Assembly (NCBI RefSeq): GCF_017873565.1
Contig: NZ_JAGGKH010000009.1
Coordinates: 1 to 64,000, forward strand
Origin: Lederbergia galactosidilytica
GTDB lineage: Bacteria > Bacillota > Bacilli > Bacillales > Bacillaceae_C
Direction of reading: 5' to 3'
DNA length: 64,000 nucleotides
Shown here: piece after piece, positions 35,468 through 45,580 of the stretch
Layout: the number at the start of each line of letters is the position of its first letter
Numbering within the stretch: the stretch's first letter is position 1
Notes under the pieces: model-generated
The model's database searches: none
What the model was told of the DNA's origin: nothing
Seen by the model: the letters and a program-made list of their open reading frames with translations, nothing else
Position numbers and translations under genes: made by a program

Positions 35468-36547
35468 ATGGCTTTACCAGTAAATCCGATAACATTGTTA
35501 AATCAAGTGTTTCGTCAAGTCTTTCCTGTCACCCATCAGGAATTAAACAACTGGAAAAATAAAGCCGCGTTGATTCCTAATGAAGAATTGAGGAATCAAG
35601 CGCTTGCCAGTATCGAGCATAAAACCTTTCATTGTGAAGGGGGCTCGATTATGGCGTTAACTGCCTTGGATGGGAAGGAAACAGCCATCCGTTTTATTGT
35701 TGCATACCAAACGATTAGTGATTATTTAGATAATCTTTGTGATCGCAGTACTTCTTTAGATCCTGATGACTTCGCTGCCTTACATGAATCAATGATCGAT
35801 TCGCTTAATGTGGAGGCACAACCGCGTGATTATTACCGTTATCGCGAAGATCAGAATGATGGTGGCTATTTAACAGCGCTTGTGCACACTTGCCAATCGA
35901 TGCTTAAAGAGCTTCCTCATTATGAAGACATTAAACCTTATTTAATGGAGCTATGTCATTATTATTGCGCTTTGCAAATACATAAGCATGTGCGTGTTGA
36001 GGAACGAGAGAAAAGATTGCAAACTTGGTTTGCGAGGTATCAGGCTCAGTTGCCTAATATGAGTTGGTATGAATTTTCCGCCTGTGCCGGCTCCACATTA
36101 GGGATTTTTTGTTTAGTATCCTATGGTCTTCGAGCGGATTTTCAAGCGGAACATGCGAAAATAATTCGCAACGGTTATTTTCCTTATATCCAAGGACTCC
36201 ATATTCTTTTGGACTATTTTATTGACCAAGATGAGGATCGCAAAGAAGGGGACTTAAATTTTTGTTTCTACTATGAGAGCGATGAACAGCTATTTTCGCG
36301 CTTAATGCATTTTCTAGAAAAAGCGGATGAACATACCCAATTTTTACCTGATTCAAAATTCCACAAATTAATAAACCGCGGATTACTAGCTGTATATCTC
36401 TCCGATCAAAAGGTCAATGAACAAAAAGCCGTCCGCCTCCTCGCCAGAAGACTAATGAAACAAAGCGGACCCACCGGCCATTTCTTCTACTGGAATGGAC
36501 GGCTATACCGCCGGCTAAAACATGGGGCCAGTCCCCCATCACGTTAA
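35468..36547 (+). CDS. ytpB: Tetraprenyl-beta-curcumene synthase YtpB
   Basis: A 359-residue DUF2600 protein. In B. subtilis YtpB cyclises or dephosphorylates C35 polyprenyl diphosphate to tetraprenyl-beta-curcumene, a precursor of sesquarterpenes. The first Asp-rich helix (TISDYLDNLCDR near residue 85) fits a diphosphate-binding site. ATG 35468 has GAGGTG upstream; the in-frame GTG 35459 is too early. The last codons (KHGASPPSR) lie inside the hairpin that also encodes the end of the convergent mnmM gene; the two stop codons overlap. Confidence 0.88.
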   Translation: MALPVNPITLLNQVFRQVFPVTHQELNNWKNKAALIPNEELRNQALASIEHKTFHCEGGSIMALTALDGKETAIRFIVAYQTISDYLDNLCDRSTSLDPDDFAALHESMIDSLNVEAQPRDYYRYREDQNDGGYLTALVHTCQSMLKELPHYEDIKPYLMELCHYYCALQIHKHVRVEEREKRLQTWFARYQAQLPNMSWYEFSACAGSTLGIFCLVSYGLRADFQAEHAKIIRNGYFPYIQGLHILLDYFIDQDEDRKEGDLNFCFYYESDEQLFSRLMHFLEKADEHTQFLPDSKFHKLINRGLLAVYLSDQKVNEQKAVRLLARRLMKQSGPTGHFFYWNGRLYRRLKHGASPPSR

Positions 36548-36584
36548 CGCATTACTGTGGTGGGGGACTGGCCCCGTTTTTTTT
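36523..36584. terminator. Large hairpin shared by the ends of ytpB and mnmM
   Basis: Stem GGGGCCAGTCCCCCATCA pairs with TGGTGGGGGACTGGCCCC, followed by TTTTTTTT on the plus strand. Both convergent coding regions end inside the left part and loop. A similar palindrome without T-run occurs at 50157-50202. Confidence 0.9.
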
Positions 36585-37146
36585 CAATGGCGAGGACGAA
36601 GGGAGGGTGGTTCCGTTGATTCAGGAATGCATATTGTAGGACATGAAAGGATTCTTGATTGAGTGCGGAAACATATTCAAGGAGGGCATCACGTTCTGCC
36701 GCACCACCTTCATGGCCGTGATAGACAACTAGTACAAGAATGCCACCGACTTTCAAAAGGGGTAATAATTGTTCAATCGCTGATAGCGTTGTTTCTGGTT
36801 TGGTGACAATTGTTTTATTCCCTTTTGGTAAATAGCCTAAATTAAAAATCGCTGCCGCTATTTGGCCGTGATGTTCAGTAGGTAAGTAGCAAGCGACATG
36901 TTCATGTCCTGTTTGAAAAAGTTGGACAGATCCTGATAAATTTTCTGTTTCTAAGCGATTCATGGTTTGCTCAATCGCCTGTGCTTGAATATCAAAACCA
37001 TACACTTTGCCAGTTTTACCAACAAGTTTGGCTAAAAAAACGGTATCATGACCATTTCCAACTGTTGCATCCACTACAATATTATCCCGCATTACAGCCT
37101 TTGCCAATAAAGAACGGACATATGTAAGAATCGGCTCGATCTTCAA
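36544..37146 (-). CDS. mnmM: tRNA 5-aminomethyl-2-thiouridine methyltransferase MnmM (YtqB)
   Basis: A 200-residue class I SAM-dependent methyltransferase: VVDATVGNGHDTVFLA is motif I, YGFDIQAQAI motif II and FNLGYLPKGNK the catalytic region typical of YtqB. YtqB of B. subtilis has been reported to make mnm5s2U at the wobble position (named MnmM). The start is TTG 37146, with AAGGAG about 10 bases upstream. The usual partner gene ytqA is not beside it. The C-terminus KKRGQSPTTVMR is encoded by the shared hairpin. Confidence 0.82.
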   Translation of the reverse strand: MKIEPILTYVRSLLAKAVMRDNIVVDATVGNGHDTVFLAKLVGKTGKVYGFDIQAQAIEQTMNRLETENLSGSVQLFQTGHEHVACYLPTEHHGQIAAAIFNLGYLPKGNKTIVTKPETTLSAIEQLLPLLKVGGILVLVVYHGHEGGAAERDALLEYVSALNQESFHVLQYAFLNQRNHPPFVLAIEKKRGQSPTTVMR

Positions 37147-37170
37147 AATGACTCAACTCCTTAAAAGTGT

Positions 37171-37411
37171 GTGTTCAAAAAGAAAGATAAAAAGGACCAA
37201 GTAGAGGGCTAAAGACGTAGAAGCTAATCGCAATCATCCGACACTATCCATCTTGGACGTGGAAAGTTCACATTGGCATAGTGGTGCTGGAGATTGTCAT
37301 GAGTCCTTTAGCAGAAAAATCCTCTCCTAATATATAAGTAGTGCAGAAACAAGTACTAGCCGTGATGACTTCGATGTTCGACACGTTCATCTTAACCAGT
37401 CTTTTTGAACC
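37171..37411. repeat. MITE-like element with GTTCAAAAAG ends (copy 1)
   Basis: The left end reads GTGTTCAAAAAGAAAGATAA then AAAGGACC; the right end read inward on the other strand is GTTCAAAAAGACTGGTTAAG. About 240 bases, no coding capacity. Similar termini occur at 40665-40774, 54112-54361 and 59439-59537. It fills most of the gap between mnmM and ytzC. Confidence 0.65.
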
Positions 37412-37530
37412 TTCTCTAAAAATAACCAATTTCACTAAAAAATTTTATCATAGAGAAGTCCTTTTGAGAACAAACTAGACATACCCGCTCGCTTAAGTGC
37501 GGGAACATTCGGTGAAGGAGAGGATCGGTT

Positions 37531-37821
37531 GTGGCGACGCGACAGTCTGTCGAAGATTGTATGAATCGTTGTGAAGATGCCATTCTTTATGCCAATGAAC
37601 AACTGGATGAAGTATTGAGACAAGGGTTTTATCAAGATGCGGAATTTAGTGAAGCTCAGGCCGGTTTGGAACAAGCGGTGATGGAACTGGAAAAACTTAA
37701 AGACAGCTCCAACGCTCAACAACGTGAACAATTAGATCGTACTCGACTGAAGGTGCAGCAGTTGCAAAACCAAATGATTCTCCAAAACCAAGAACGTCCT
37801 CCATATGGAACGATGATGTAA
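37531..37821 (+). CDS. ytzC: DUF2524 family protein YtzC
   Basis: A 96-residue coiled-coil protein beginning MATRQSVEDCMNRCEDAI and containing NAQQREQLDRTRLKVQQLQN, which matches YtzC. The start is GTG 37531 with GAAGGAGAGG upstream. Function unknown; monocistronic with its own terminator. Confidence 0.85.
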   Translation: MATRQSVEDCMNRCEDAILYANEQLDEVLRQGFYQDAEFSEAQAGLEQAVMELEKLKDSSNAQQREQLDRTRLKVQQLQNQMILQNQERPPYGTMM

Positions 37822-37825
37822 GAAA

Positions 37826-37857
37826 GAGCGCCTTGGGCTTGCTCAAGGCGCTTTTCA
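37826..37857 (+). terminator. Terminator of ytzC
   Basis: Stem AGCGCCTTG/CAAGGCGCT with TTTT following. Confidence 0.85.
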
Positions 37858-37895
37858 ATACAGAAGGATAGGCATGGGCTTTTCCTTTCGATTCA

Positions 37896-38927
37896 CTATT
37901 CGAATGTCACACGTTCTTTCTTTTTTCCGGAATCATAGATCGCTGTGATCATTTTTTGAGTTTTTAAGGCATCTTCCCCTGTAATCTCTGGTTGTTTGCC
38001 TTCTTGGAGAGCCTCATAATAATTATTCACTTGTTTAATATGACTTACACCCCAATAACTTTTTGCGCCACTGTCATAATCAAATGTCTCATTGGGATTA
38101 TTATCAGCGATGAATTCCCGACCATCATGCAAAGTAACAGTTGCGCGGTCACCTACCATTTTGGCGATACCGCTTTCACAATGTAATTCGATTTCAACGG
38201 GTGCATCATACGTATAATAATTAATGGCATGAAACGCAGTAACTACACCATTTTTATATTTAATAACACCTTCAGCGGAATCTTCTACATCAATAAATTC
38301 GTGGGCACGATTACTAATCGTAGCATCTACGTAATGAATTTCATCATCTACAAACCATCTCATTAGATCCATCGTATGGATGGCTTGGTCAATAATGACA
38401 CCACCGCCTTCTTTATCCCATGTGCCTTTCCAATCACTTTCTTTATAATAGTCATCAGAACGATCCCATGTAACAGATAATTTACCTGAGCAAATCGCAC
38501 CTAATTCTCCATTTACCAGCATTTCTTTAATTAGTTTGGAACCAGGATTATACCGATTTTGGAAAATAACGCCTAATGTTACATTTTGATTTTTAGCTGT
38601 TTCTACCATCTCTACGGCATCCTCATAAGCAATGGACATTGGTTTCTCTGTCAAAATATGAATATTTCGCTTTGCTGCTGCAATCGCAACAGGAGCGTGC
38701 AAGTGATGGGGTAGGCAAATATGGAGGACATCTAAATCCTCTGAATCGAGCATTTTTTCATAATCTGTGTAATAGGCACATTGAAAGATTTCTGCCTTTT
38801 CTTTTGCGCGATCTTCTTTATTATCACAGACCGCAACAATTTCCGTATCTTCCCGGGCATTCACCGGATAAGCATGCATTGGGAAAATTCTCCCACAACC
38901 AATAATACCTACTTTAAATTTAGACAT
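37896..38927 (-). CDS. Gfo/Idh/MocA family oxidoreductase
   Basis: A 343-residue NAD(P)-dependent dehydrogenase. Rossmann motif GIIGCGRIFPMHA at residues 8-20; catalytic-lysine motif EKPM near 95; DQAIHTMDLMRWF near 180 is the typical substrate-domain histidine region. Substrate unknown, probably a sugar or cyclitol. AAAGGGG precedes the ATG. The adjacent 480-base region (38928-39407) shows no gene, repeat or terminator that I can support. Confidence 0.88.
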   Translation of the reverse strand: MSKFKVGIIGCGRIFPMHAYPVNAREDTEIVAVCDNKEDRAKEKAEIFQCAYYTDYEKMLDSEDLDVLHICLPHHLHAPVAIAAAKRNIHILTEKPMSIAYEDAVEMVETAKNQNVTLGVIFQNRYNPGSKLIKEMLVNGELGAICSGKLSVTWDRSDDYYKESDWKGTWDKEGGGVIIDQAIHTMDLMRWFVDDEIHYVDATISNRAHEFIDVEDSAEGVIKYKNGVVTAFHAINYYTYDAPVEIELHCESGIAKMVGDRATVTLHDGREFIADNNPNETFDYDSGAKSYWGVSHIKQVNNYYEALQEGKQPEITGEDALKTQKMITAIYDSGKKKERVTFE

Positions 38928-39407
38928 ATGTAGAACCCCTTTCTTCTTGATTGTCTTAGGTAATGATTAGATACCTTAATCAAAATATACCTATAAAATT
39001 GTTTGAAATCCAATTTTTAATGCGAGAGTATTTGCTCTTTCTGTAAATAAGAATCCTTTGCAAAATCAAGATTGTTCTGGATATTTTCTAGCATCTTGCT
39101 TCTCCTTGTCAAATGGACTAGAATGGCTTAGTCACGAAACAGAGAAACTTTCATAGTAGATTTAAAAGTTATTAAAAATGGGTACTTACTTATATAGATA
39201 TAAATTTTAAATTAGTCATGTCCAGTGTTAAGAGGCTCGCAAAATCCGCGTCCATCTGCATTGCACAAAAGGTGATTTGTTTTCACCAATCGATCCAATC
39301 GGACAACTAGAACAGGCTTAAGCTATCCATTATATAAATGAGTTAACCTCACTCTCTTCAACAGAGAAAAGTGTGACCTACAGAATTAGGAGAGGAGATG
39401 TAAAGAG

Positions 39408-40589
39408 ATGCCAAGAGCTGTATGGTTATTAGTCATTGGGATGCTCGTTAGTGTGACTGGGAATTCTTTTTTATGGCCACTGAACGCCATTTATATACAT
39501 GATTATTTAGGAAAATCATTATTTATTGCCGGTTTAGTATTGATGTTAAACTCTGCTGCTAGTGTAATTGGAAATCTAGTAGGAGGGATTTTTTTTGATA
39601 AAATCGGTGGCTATAAATCGATCTTATTAGGGATCATCATCTCTATTTTATCTTTAGTAGGAATGACGTTTTGGCATGGATGGCCTTATTATGTGATCTT
39701 CCTTGCTATTTTAGGACTTGGAGGAGGGATTATTTTCCCTTCCATGTTTGCGATGGCTGGTTCGGTTTGGAAAGAGGGCGGAAGAAGGGCATTTAACGCC
39801 GTCTATGTCGCACAAAATGCCGGAGTTGCGATTGGCTCTGCTCTCGGAGGAGTGGTTGCTAATTTTTCTTTCGACTACATCTTCCTCGCCAATCTATCGA
39901 TGTATGTCGTTTTCTTGTTTATCGCTTTATTCAGCTATAAAAATATGGCAGATGGACAACTTGGCCAATCCAATGTATTGCAAGAAAGACGAACGATTCG
40001 GGATAAAAGCAAGTTTTATGCATTGGGCATTATCTGTGCCGCCTACTTCTTAGGATGGGTTTGCTATGTGCAATGGCAAGCGACGATTTCTTCTTATACA
40101 CAGGATTTAAATATGTCCCTTAATCAATATAGTCTGCTCTGGACAGTGAATGGGGCAATTATTGTACTTGGCCAACCAATCATGCAAAAAATATTGCGGA
40201 AATTGGGTAGCCAAAATTTGAAAGGCCAAATGCTCGTAGGATTTTCCATTTTTATGGTTTCCTACGGAGTTGCGGGTTTTGCGGATGGCTTTAAAGGATT
40301 TTTATCGGCTATGATCATCCTCAGTGTAGGAGAAATGTTAGTATGGCCAGTTGTTCCAACTGTTGCCAACCAATTAGCTCCTAAAGGAAGGGAAGGATTT
40401 TACCAAGGGATTGTCAATAGTACAGCAACAGGAGGCCGAATGATCGGACCTGTTCTGGGGGGGATGCTCGTTGATGTATGGGGCATGTCGGTATTATTTA
40501 TTATCCTGATTTTCTTATTGCTTGTTTCCTTTATCTTATCGTATTTTTATGATCGACCATTAAAAAAGCAATCCACTATGACTTCTTAA
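39408..40589 (+). CDS. yttB: MFS transporter (YttB-like)
   Basis: A 393-residue membrane protein with 12 hydrophobic segments of the major facilitator superfamily. The loop 2-3 motif GGIFFDKIGGYKSIL near residue 60 and the glycine-rich helix GLGGGIIFPSMFA are visible. The substrate is unknown. The position just before leuS corresponds to yttB in B. subtilis, which supports the name. AGGAGAGGAG precedes ATG 39408. Confidence 0.82.
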   Translation: MPRAVWLLVIGMLVSVTGNSFLWPLNAIYIHDYLGKSLFIAGLVLMLNSAASVIGNLVGGIFFDKIGGYKSILLGIIISILSLVGMTFWHGWPYYVIFLAILGLGGGIIFPSMFAMAGSVWKEGGRRAFNAVYVAQNAGVAIGSALGGVVANFSFDYIFLANLSMYVVFLFIALFSYKNMADGQLGQSNVLQERRTIRDKSKFYALGIICAAYFLGWVCYVQWQATISSYTQDLNMSLNQYSLLWTVNGAIIVLGQPIMQKILRKLGSQNLKGQMLVGFSIFMVSYGVAGFADGFKGFLSAMIILSVGEMLVWPVVPTVANQLAPKGREGFYQGIVNSTATGGRMIGPVLGGMLVDVWGMSVLFIILIFLLLVSFILSYFYDRPLKKQSTMTS

Positions 40590-40664
40590 TTGATATTAGT
40601 AAAAAACTAGACTTGCCAATATGTATATTTTTGATTACAATTGGAAATATCTGATTAAAAAAGA

Positions 40665-40774
40665 TGTTCAAAAAGACCGGTAAAAATGACACTGTGAGAT
40701 AAATGATCCGACTAGTGCCGACACGACCTGTGTCGAATGTCCGATCTTGGCCCTTTTATCCTCCTTTTTGAACA
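40665..40774. repeat. MITE-like element with GTTCAAAAAG ends (copy 2)
   Basis: Ends TGTTCAAAAAGACCGG and, on the opposite strand, GTGTTCAAAAAGGAGGATAA then AAGGGCC. About 110 bases, directly before the leuS T-box. No coding capacity. Confidence 0.7.
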
Positions 40775-40789
40775 CGAATTAAAAAATAG

Positions 40790-41028
40790 TTGAAACGTGA
40801 ATAAAGGAATAGTAATGATATCAAACTGTGTAGAGAGTTGACGGTTGGTGGAAGTCAATCAGGGTGAATCATGAACTCGCCTTTTAGTTGTATAAGCGAA
40901 AGAAGTAGTTTATGCCGTTTTCCGCGTTAAGGATATATGAGTGAATGCAATAAGCATTAATGTGGGTGGTACCGCGGGAGCTTAAGTCTCTCGTCCCAGA
41001 GGTTTCTTTGGGATGGGGGGCTTTTTTC
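40790..41028 (+). promoter_or_regulatory. T-box leader of leuS
   Basis: Contains the diagnostic T-box AATGTGGGTGGTACCGCGGG at about 40959-40980 and a stem I specifier region GAACTCGCC, in which CTC is a leucine codon. It ends in a terminator (40987-41028) with GGGATGGGGGGCTTTTTT. Uncharged tRNA-Leu is expected to allow leuS transcription. Confidence 0.94.
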
Positions 41029-41208
41029 TGTGGAAAAGGGCGGAGCTACGCTATTCATTATATAATGAGTAAAATGACGAAAATACACTTTAGTTCCACT
41101 CAAACGCCTAAAAAAGGATACTGTTTCAACCTTTTCATGCTTGTTTTTATTGATCTTGTGATCTAAGTTCACGCTAATCACGTTTTACGAATGAACGGAG
41201 GAAGAAAG

Positions 41209-43623
41209 ATGAGTTTTAACCATCAAGAATTAGAAAAAAAGTGGCAAACATATTGGGAAAACAATAAAACGTTTAAAACTGATGCAGACGGTGAAGGTGA
41301 GAAATTTTATGCATTGGATATGTTCCCTTATCCATCTGGTGCCGGCCTTCATGTAGGTCACCCAGAAGGATACACTGCAACCGATATTTTATCACGAATG
41401 AAAAGAATGCAAGGCTATAATGTACTACATCCAATGGGCTGGGATGCCTTTGGGCTACCGGCAGAACAATACGCTCTTGATACAGGTAATGACCCTGCTG
41501 AATTTACACAACATAATATTGAAACCTTTAAAAGACAAATTCAAGAACTTGGTTTTTCCTATGACTGGGACAGGGAAATTAATACAACGGATCCTCATTA
41601 TTATAAATGGACACAATGGATTTTCCTTAAATTGTTTGAAAAAGGTCTTGCCTATGTGGATGAAATTCCCGTGAACTGGTGTCCAGCGCTTGGAACAGTT
41701 CTAGCGAATGAAGAAGTTATCGATGGCAAGAGTGAACGTGGCGGACATCCGGTGGAACGCCGCCCAATGAAGCAATGGATTTTGAAAATTACCGAGTATG
41801 CCGATCGTTTACTTGATGACCTAGAAGAACTTGATTGGCCAGAAAGCATTAAAGACATGCAGCGTAACTGGATTGGACGTTCTGAAGGAGCGGAAGTGAC
41901 CTTTAAAATTGCTGATTTTGCTGAGACGTTTACCGTGTTCACGACCCGTCCAGATACATTGTTTGGTGCGACTTATGCTGTATTAGCACCTGAGCACCCA
42001 TTCGTTGAAAAAATTACAACTACCGCACAAAAAGAACAGGTAGAAGCATATATTCAAAAAATCAAAGCTAAAAGTGATCTTGAAAGAACAGATTTGGCAA
42101 AGGAAAAAACAGGTGTATTTACTGGGGCGTATGCAATTAACCCTGTCAATGGTAAGCAGATTCCGATCTGGATTGCCGATTATGTCTTGATGTCTTATGG
42201 TACAGGTGCGATCATGGCTGTTCCAGCTCATGATGAACGTGATTATGAGTTTGCTAAGACATTTAACTTGGAGATTATCGAAGTCGTATCTGGTGGCGAT
42301 ATTGCCAAAGAAGCTTATACAGGGGATGGCCCTCATGTGAATTCCGAATTCCTTGATGGACTTGGGAAAGAAGAAGCGATTAGCAAAATGATTGCTTGGC
42401 TTGAGGAAAAAGGTATTGGAACAAAGAAAATCACCTACCGTTTACGTGATTGGCTCTTTAGTCGCCAACGTTACTGGGGTGAGCCAATTCCGATTATTCA
42501 TTGGGAAGATGGCACAATGACAGGTGTACCTGAGGAAGAATTACCATTGATTTTGCCGAAAACCGATGAAATCAAACCGGCGGGTACAGGCGAATCACCG
42601 TTAGCCAATATTGCTGATTGGCTACATGTCGTTGATCCTGAAACAGGTAAGAAGGGCCGTAGAGAAACAAACACAATGCCACAATGGGCAGGCAGTAGTT
42701 GGTATTATCTTCGTTACATTGATCCACATAATGATCAAGCATTAGCTGACCCGGAATTATTGAAAAAATGGCTTCCCGTTGATATATATATCGGTGGTCA
42801 AGAACATGCCGTCCTGCATTTATTGTACGCCCGTTTTTGGCACAAATTTTTATATGATCTTGGCGTCGTGCCGACAAAAGAACCGTTCCAAAAACTATAC
42901 AACCAAGGGATGATTCTTGGAGAAAACCATGAGAAAATGAGTAAATCCAAAGGCAATGTCGTCAATCCTGATGAAGTCATTGAAAGTCACGGGGCAGATA
43001 CATTACGCCTGTATGAAATGTTTATGGGACCATTGGATGCGTCAATTTCTTGGTCCGCGACAGGTCTCGATGGGTCGCGCCGTTTCTTAGATCGTGTCTG
43101 GCGTCTCTTTATCGAAGATGATGGTACACTTGCAACTAAGATCCAAGATACAACTGGGGGCGACTTGGAAAAAGTCTACCACCAAACTGTTAAAAAAGTG
43201 ACAAGTGACTATGAGCAGTTGCATTTTAATACAGGAATTTCTCAATTAATGGTCTTCATCAATGAAGGCTATAAAGCAGATGTCATACCGAAAGAATATG
43301 TTGAAGGCTTTATAAAATTGTTGGCACCAATTTGTCCACATATTGCCGAAGAAATTTGGGAGAAATTAGGGCATACAGATACAATTACGTATGAAAAATG
43401 GCCAGAATATGACGAAAACAAACTTGTTGACAATGAAATCGAAGTCGTCGTGCAAATCAACGGAAAAGTTCGCGCTAAACTAAAAGTATCCCGTGACGCA
43501 ACACGAGAAGAACTTGAAAAAATTGCGCTAGACGATGAAAAAGTCAAACAGCAATTAGCTGATAAAACAATTCGCAAAGTGATCGCCGTTCCAGGCAAAC
43601 TAGTCAATATTGTCGCGAATTAA
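41209..43623 (+). CDS. leuS: Leucyl-tRNA synthetase LeuS
   Basis: An 804-residue class I aminoacyl-tRNA synthetase. The HIGH motif appears as HVGHPEGY near residue 48 and the KMSKS loop as MSKSKGN near 577; the CP1 editing domain and the C-terminal [13 protein letters not shown] are present. I choose ATG 41209, since GGAGG lies 9 bases upstream; the open frame from 41191 begins before that site. Controlled by the T-box upstream. Confidence 0.96.
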   Translation: MSFNHQELEKKWQTYWENNKTFKTDADGEGEKFYALDMFPYPSGAGLHVGHPEGYTATDILSRMKRMQGYNVLHPMGWDAFGLPAEQYALDTGNDPAEFTQHNIETFKRQIQELGFSYDWDREINTTDPHYYKWTQWIFLKLFEKGLAYVDEIPVNWCPALGTVLANEEVIDGKSERGGHPVERRPMKQWILKITEYADRLLDDLEELDWPESIKDMQRNWIGRSEGAEVTFKIADFAETFTVFTTRPDTLFGATYAVLAPEHPFVEKITTTAQKEQVEAYIQKIKAKSDLERTDLAKEKTGVFTGAYAINPVNGKQIPIWIADYVLMSYGTGAIMAVPAHDERDYEFAKTFNLEIIEVVSGGDIAKEAYTGDGPHVNSEFLDGLGKEEAISKMIAWLEEKGIGTKKITYRLRDWLFSRQRYWGEPIPIIHWEDGTMTGVPEEELPLILPKTDEIKPAGTGESPLANIADWLHVVDPETGKKGRRETNTMPQWAGSSWYYLRYIDPHNDQALADPELLKKWLPVDIYIGGQEHAVLHLLYARFWHKFLYDLGVVPTKEPFQKLYNQGMILGENHEKMSKSKGNVVNPDEVIESHGADTLRLYEMFMGPLDASISWSATGLDGSRRFLDRVWRLFIEDDGTLATKIQDTTGGDLEKVYHQTVKKVTSDYEQLHFNTGISQLMVFINEGYKADVIPKEYVEGFIKLLAPICPHIAEEIWEKLGHTDTITYEKWPEYDENKLVDNEIEVVVQINGKVRAKLKVSRDATREELEKIALDDEKVKQQLADKTIRKVIAVPGKLVNIVAN

Positions 43624-43630
43624 ACAGGTA

Positions 43631-43662
43631 GGCCTCATCCCAGTGGATGAGGCCTTTTTTTG
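43631..43662 (+). terminator. Terminator of leuS
   Basis: Stem AGGCCTCATCC/GGATGAGGCCT followed by TTTTTT. Confidence 0.92.
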
Positions 43663-43677
43663 CTGGTTCATCAGATT

Positions 43678-44785
43678 GCGCAATTTAAGGGAGAAATTGC
43701 GCAATCACCGGTGAAAGAAGCGCATCCGCGAGGAAGTCACGCAATCGCCGGCGAAAGTTCCGCAAAGGCGTTAGGAAGTTGCGCAATAGGTGAAGGAAGT
43801 CACGCAATCATCGGCGAAAGTTCCGCAATGACGTTAAGAAGTCGCGCAATAAGTGGTGAAAGTTGCGCAAAGGCGTTAGGAAGTTGCGCAATAGGTGAAG
43901 GAAGTCGCGCAATCACCGATGAAAGAAGCGCATCCGCGAGGAAGTCACGCAATCACCAGTGAAAGTTCCGCAATAGCGTTAGGAAGTAGCGCAATCACCG
44001 GTGAAAGAAGCGCATCCGCGAGGAAGTCACGCAATCATCGGCGAAAGTTCCGCAATGACGTTAAGAAGTCGCGCAATAAGTGGTGAAAGTTGCGCAAAGG
44101 CGTTAGGAAGTTGCGCAATAAGTGAAGGAAGTCGCGCAATCACCGGTAAAAGTAGCGCATCTCCGAGGAAGTCACGCAATCACCAGTGAAAGTTGCGCAA
44201 TCACGTTAAGAAGTCGCGCAATCACCGGTGAAAGAAGCGCATCCGCGAGGAAGTCACGCAATCATCGGCGAAAGTTCCGCAATAACGTTAAGAAGTCGCG
44301 CAATAAGTGACGAAAGTTCCGCAAAGGCGTTAGGAAGTTGCGCAATAAGTGAAGGAAGTAGCGCAATCACCGGTGAAAGTAGCGCATCCCGAGGAAGTCA
44401 CGCAATCACCAGTGAAAGTTCCGCAATGACGTTAAGAAGTCGCGCAATAAGTGGTGAAAGTTCCGCAAAGGCGTTAGGAAGTTGCGCAATCAGAGATGGA
44501 AGTAGCGCAATCACCGGTAAAAATAGCGCATCCGCGAGGAAGTCACGCAATCATCGGCGAAAGTTCCGCAATGACGTTAAGAAGTCGCGCAATAAGTGGT
44601 GAAAGTTGCGCAAAGGCGTTAGGAAGTTGCGCAATAAGTGAAGGAAGTCGCGCAATCACCGGTAAAAGTAGCGCATCTCCGAGGAAGTCACGCAATCACC
44701 AGTGAAAGTTGCGCAATCACGTTAAGAAGTCGCGCAATAGCCTTAAGAAGTCGCGCAATAAGTGACGAAAGTTCCGCAATGTCAT
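43678..44785. repeat. GCGCAA-type repeat array with about 20.6-bp subunits and 144-bp higher-order units
   Basis: About 1.1 kb in which GAAGTNGCGCAAT or GAAAGTNCGCAA recurs every 19-22 bases, roughly 50 times. A marker subunit with GCGCATCC/CTCC recurs near 43719, 43927, 44009, 44154, 44237, 44380, 44524 and 44668, so the right part is organised in units of about 144 bases (7 subunits). Many short plus-strand frames run through it (peptides like ISGESSAKALGSCAI), but with no consistent start or ribosome binding site; I regard them as artefacts. The 180 bases after the array hold nothing recognised. Confidence 0.95.
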
Positions 44786-44964
44786 AGCGAACTTGAGCAA
44801 TATCAGCTCAGTTGGCTCACTCCCCTTCACTTCAAGATCCGCTATTTCATCAAGTTTGTCGGAATCTCTGATCCAAGTTCCTTAAATATGGGCTCGTTCA
44901 TTTGACTATCCAATCACGAGGAAAGATAATAATATAGAAATATTTCATTTGAGAGGGAGATTAG

Positions 44965-45282
44965 ATGAGCGAAATTAAGACCATTACCCCAGAGGAGCTA
45001 CAAAAAGATCTAGAAGCAGGAAAAAAATATAATTTAGTCGATGTACGAGAAGATGAAGAAGTTGCAGAAGGGATGATTTCGGATGCCGTTCATATCCCTA
45101 TGGGACAAATTCCAGAGCATCTCGACCATTTTGATCCAAATCAAGAATATATCGTAATTTGTCGTTCAGGTGGCCGCAGTGGCAGAACTTGTGAATATTT
45201 AAATGCGCAAGGTTATAATGTAACAAATATGGTTGGCGGCATGCTTAAGTGGCAAGGAGAAACAACTCCGAAGGAAAAATAA
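44965..45282 (+). CDS. ytwF: Rhodanese-like domain protein YtwF
   Basis: A 105-residue single-domain rhodanese. The active-site cysteine loop CRSGGRSG is near residues 71-78, preceded by YNLVDVREDEE. It is probably a sulfur carrier; the partner is unknown. GAGAGGGAG precedes ATG 44965. Confidence 0.9.
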   Translation: MSEIKTITPEELQKDLEAGKKYNLVDVREDEEVAEGMISDAVHIPMGQIPEHLDHFDPNQEYIVICRSGGRSGRTCEYLNAQGYNVTNMVGGMLKWQGETTPKEK

Positions 45283-45300
45283 CATCGATGATCAAATAAG

Positions 45301-45343
45301 GGAATCCCTAGGGCTTTATATAATGAGTCTTAGGGATCTTTTT
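45301..45343 (+). terminator. Terminator of ytwF
   Basis: Stem GGAATCCCTA.../...TAGGGATC followed by TTTTTG. Confidence 0.7.
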
Positions 45344-45465
45344 GTCTTAAACTGAAACTTATCAGGCTAAAAGTGCGTCTTAATATATGAAAATATGATG
45401 ATTGTGGATGACAAAAGGGGAAGGACTGTGTTCGGTAAAATCTTACAAGTAGGAGCATGGTCGAT

Positions 45466-45567
45466 ATGATTAAAAAGCCAATATATATATCCGTTTTATT
45501 GGGGACAACTCTTTTGGTATTTGTGATTTTCTTCATGGACAGAGCGGTAAGAAAACGATTACGGTAA
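45466..45567 (+). CDS. Small single-pass membrane protein (33 aa)
   Basis: ATG 45466 with AGGAG 10 bases upstream opens a frame reading MIKKPIYISVLLGTTLLVFV, then IFFMDRAVRKRLR and stop. It has one transmembrane helix and a basic C-terminal tail. It ends 13 bases before the next membrane-anchored gene, so the two are probably cotranscribed. I do not recognise a family. Confidence 0.55.
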   Translation: MIKKPIYISVLLGTTLLVFVIFFMDRAVRKRLR

Positions 45568-45580
45568 AAGGAAAGGGATC

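Noticed and set aside
40957-41181. Frames overlapping the leuS leader
   Set aside because: They lie across the T-box and terminator structures and have no support as genes.
41652-43607. Several antisense frames inside leuS
   Set aside because: Shadows of a strongly coding gene; no ribosome binding sites and no recognisable domains.
43660-44705. Series of plus-strand frames encoding Ser/Ala/Gly repeats, and the idea of a surface repeat protein
   Set aside because: The frames shift repeatedly, starts lack ribosome binding sites, and no signal peptide is seen; the periodicity is in DNA, not in codons.
43678-44785. CRISPR array
   Set aside because: No unique spacers: the material between conserved cores is itself repeated. 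No cas genes are nearby. The same holds for the arrays at 9914 and 15040.
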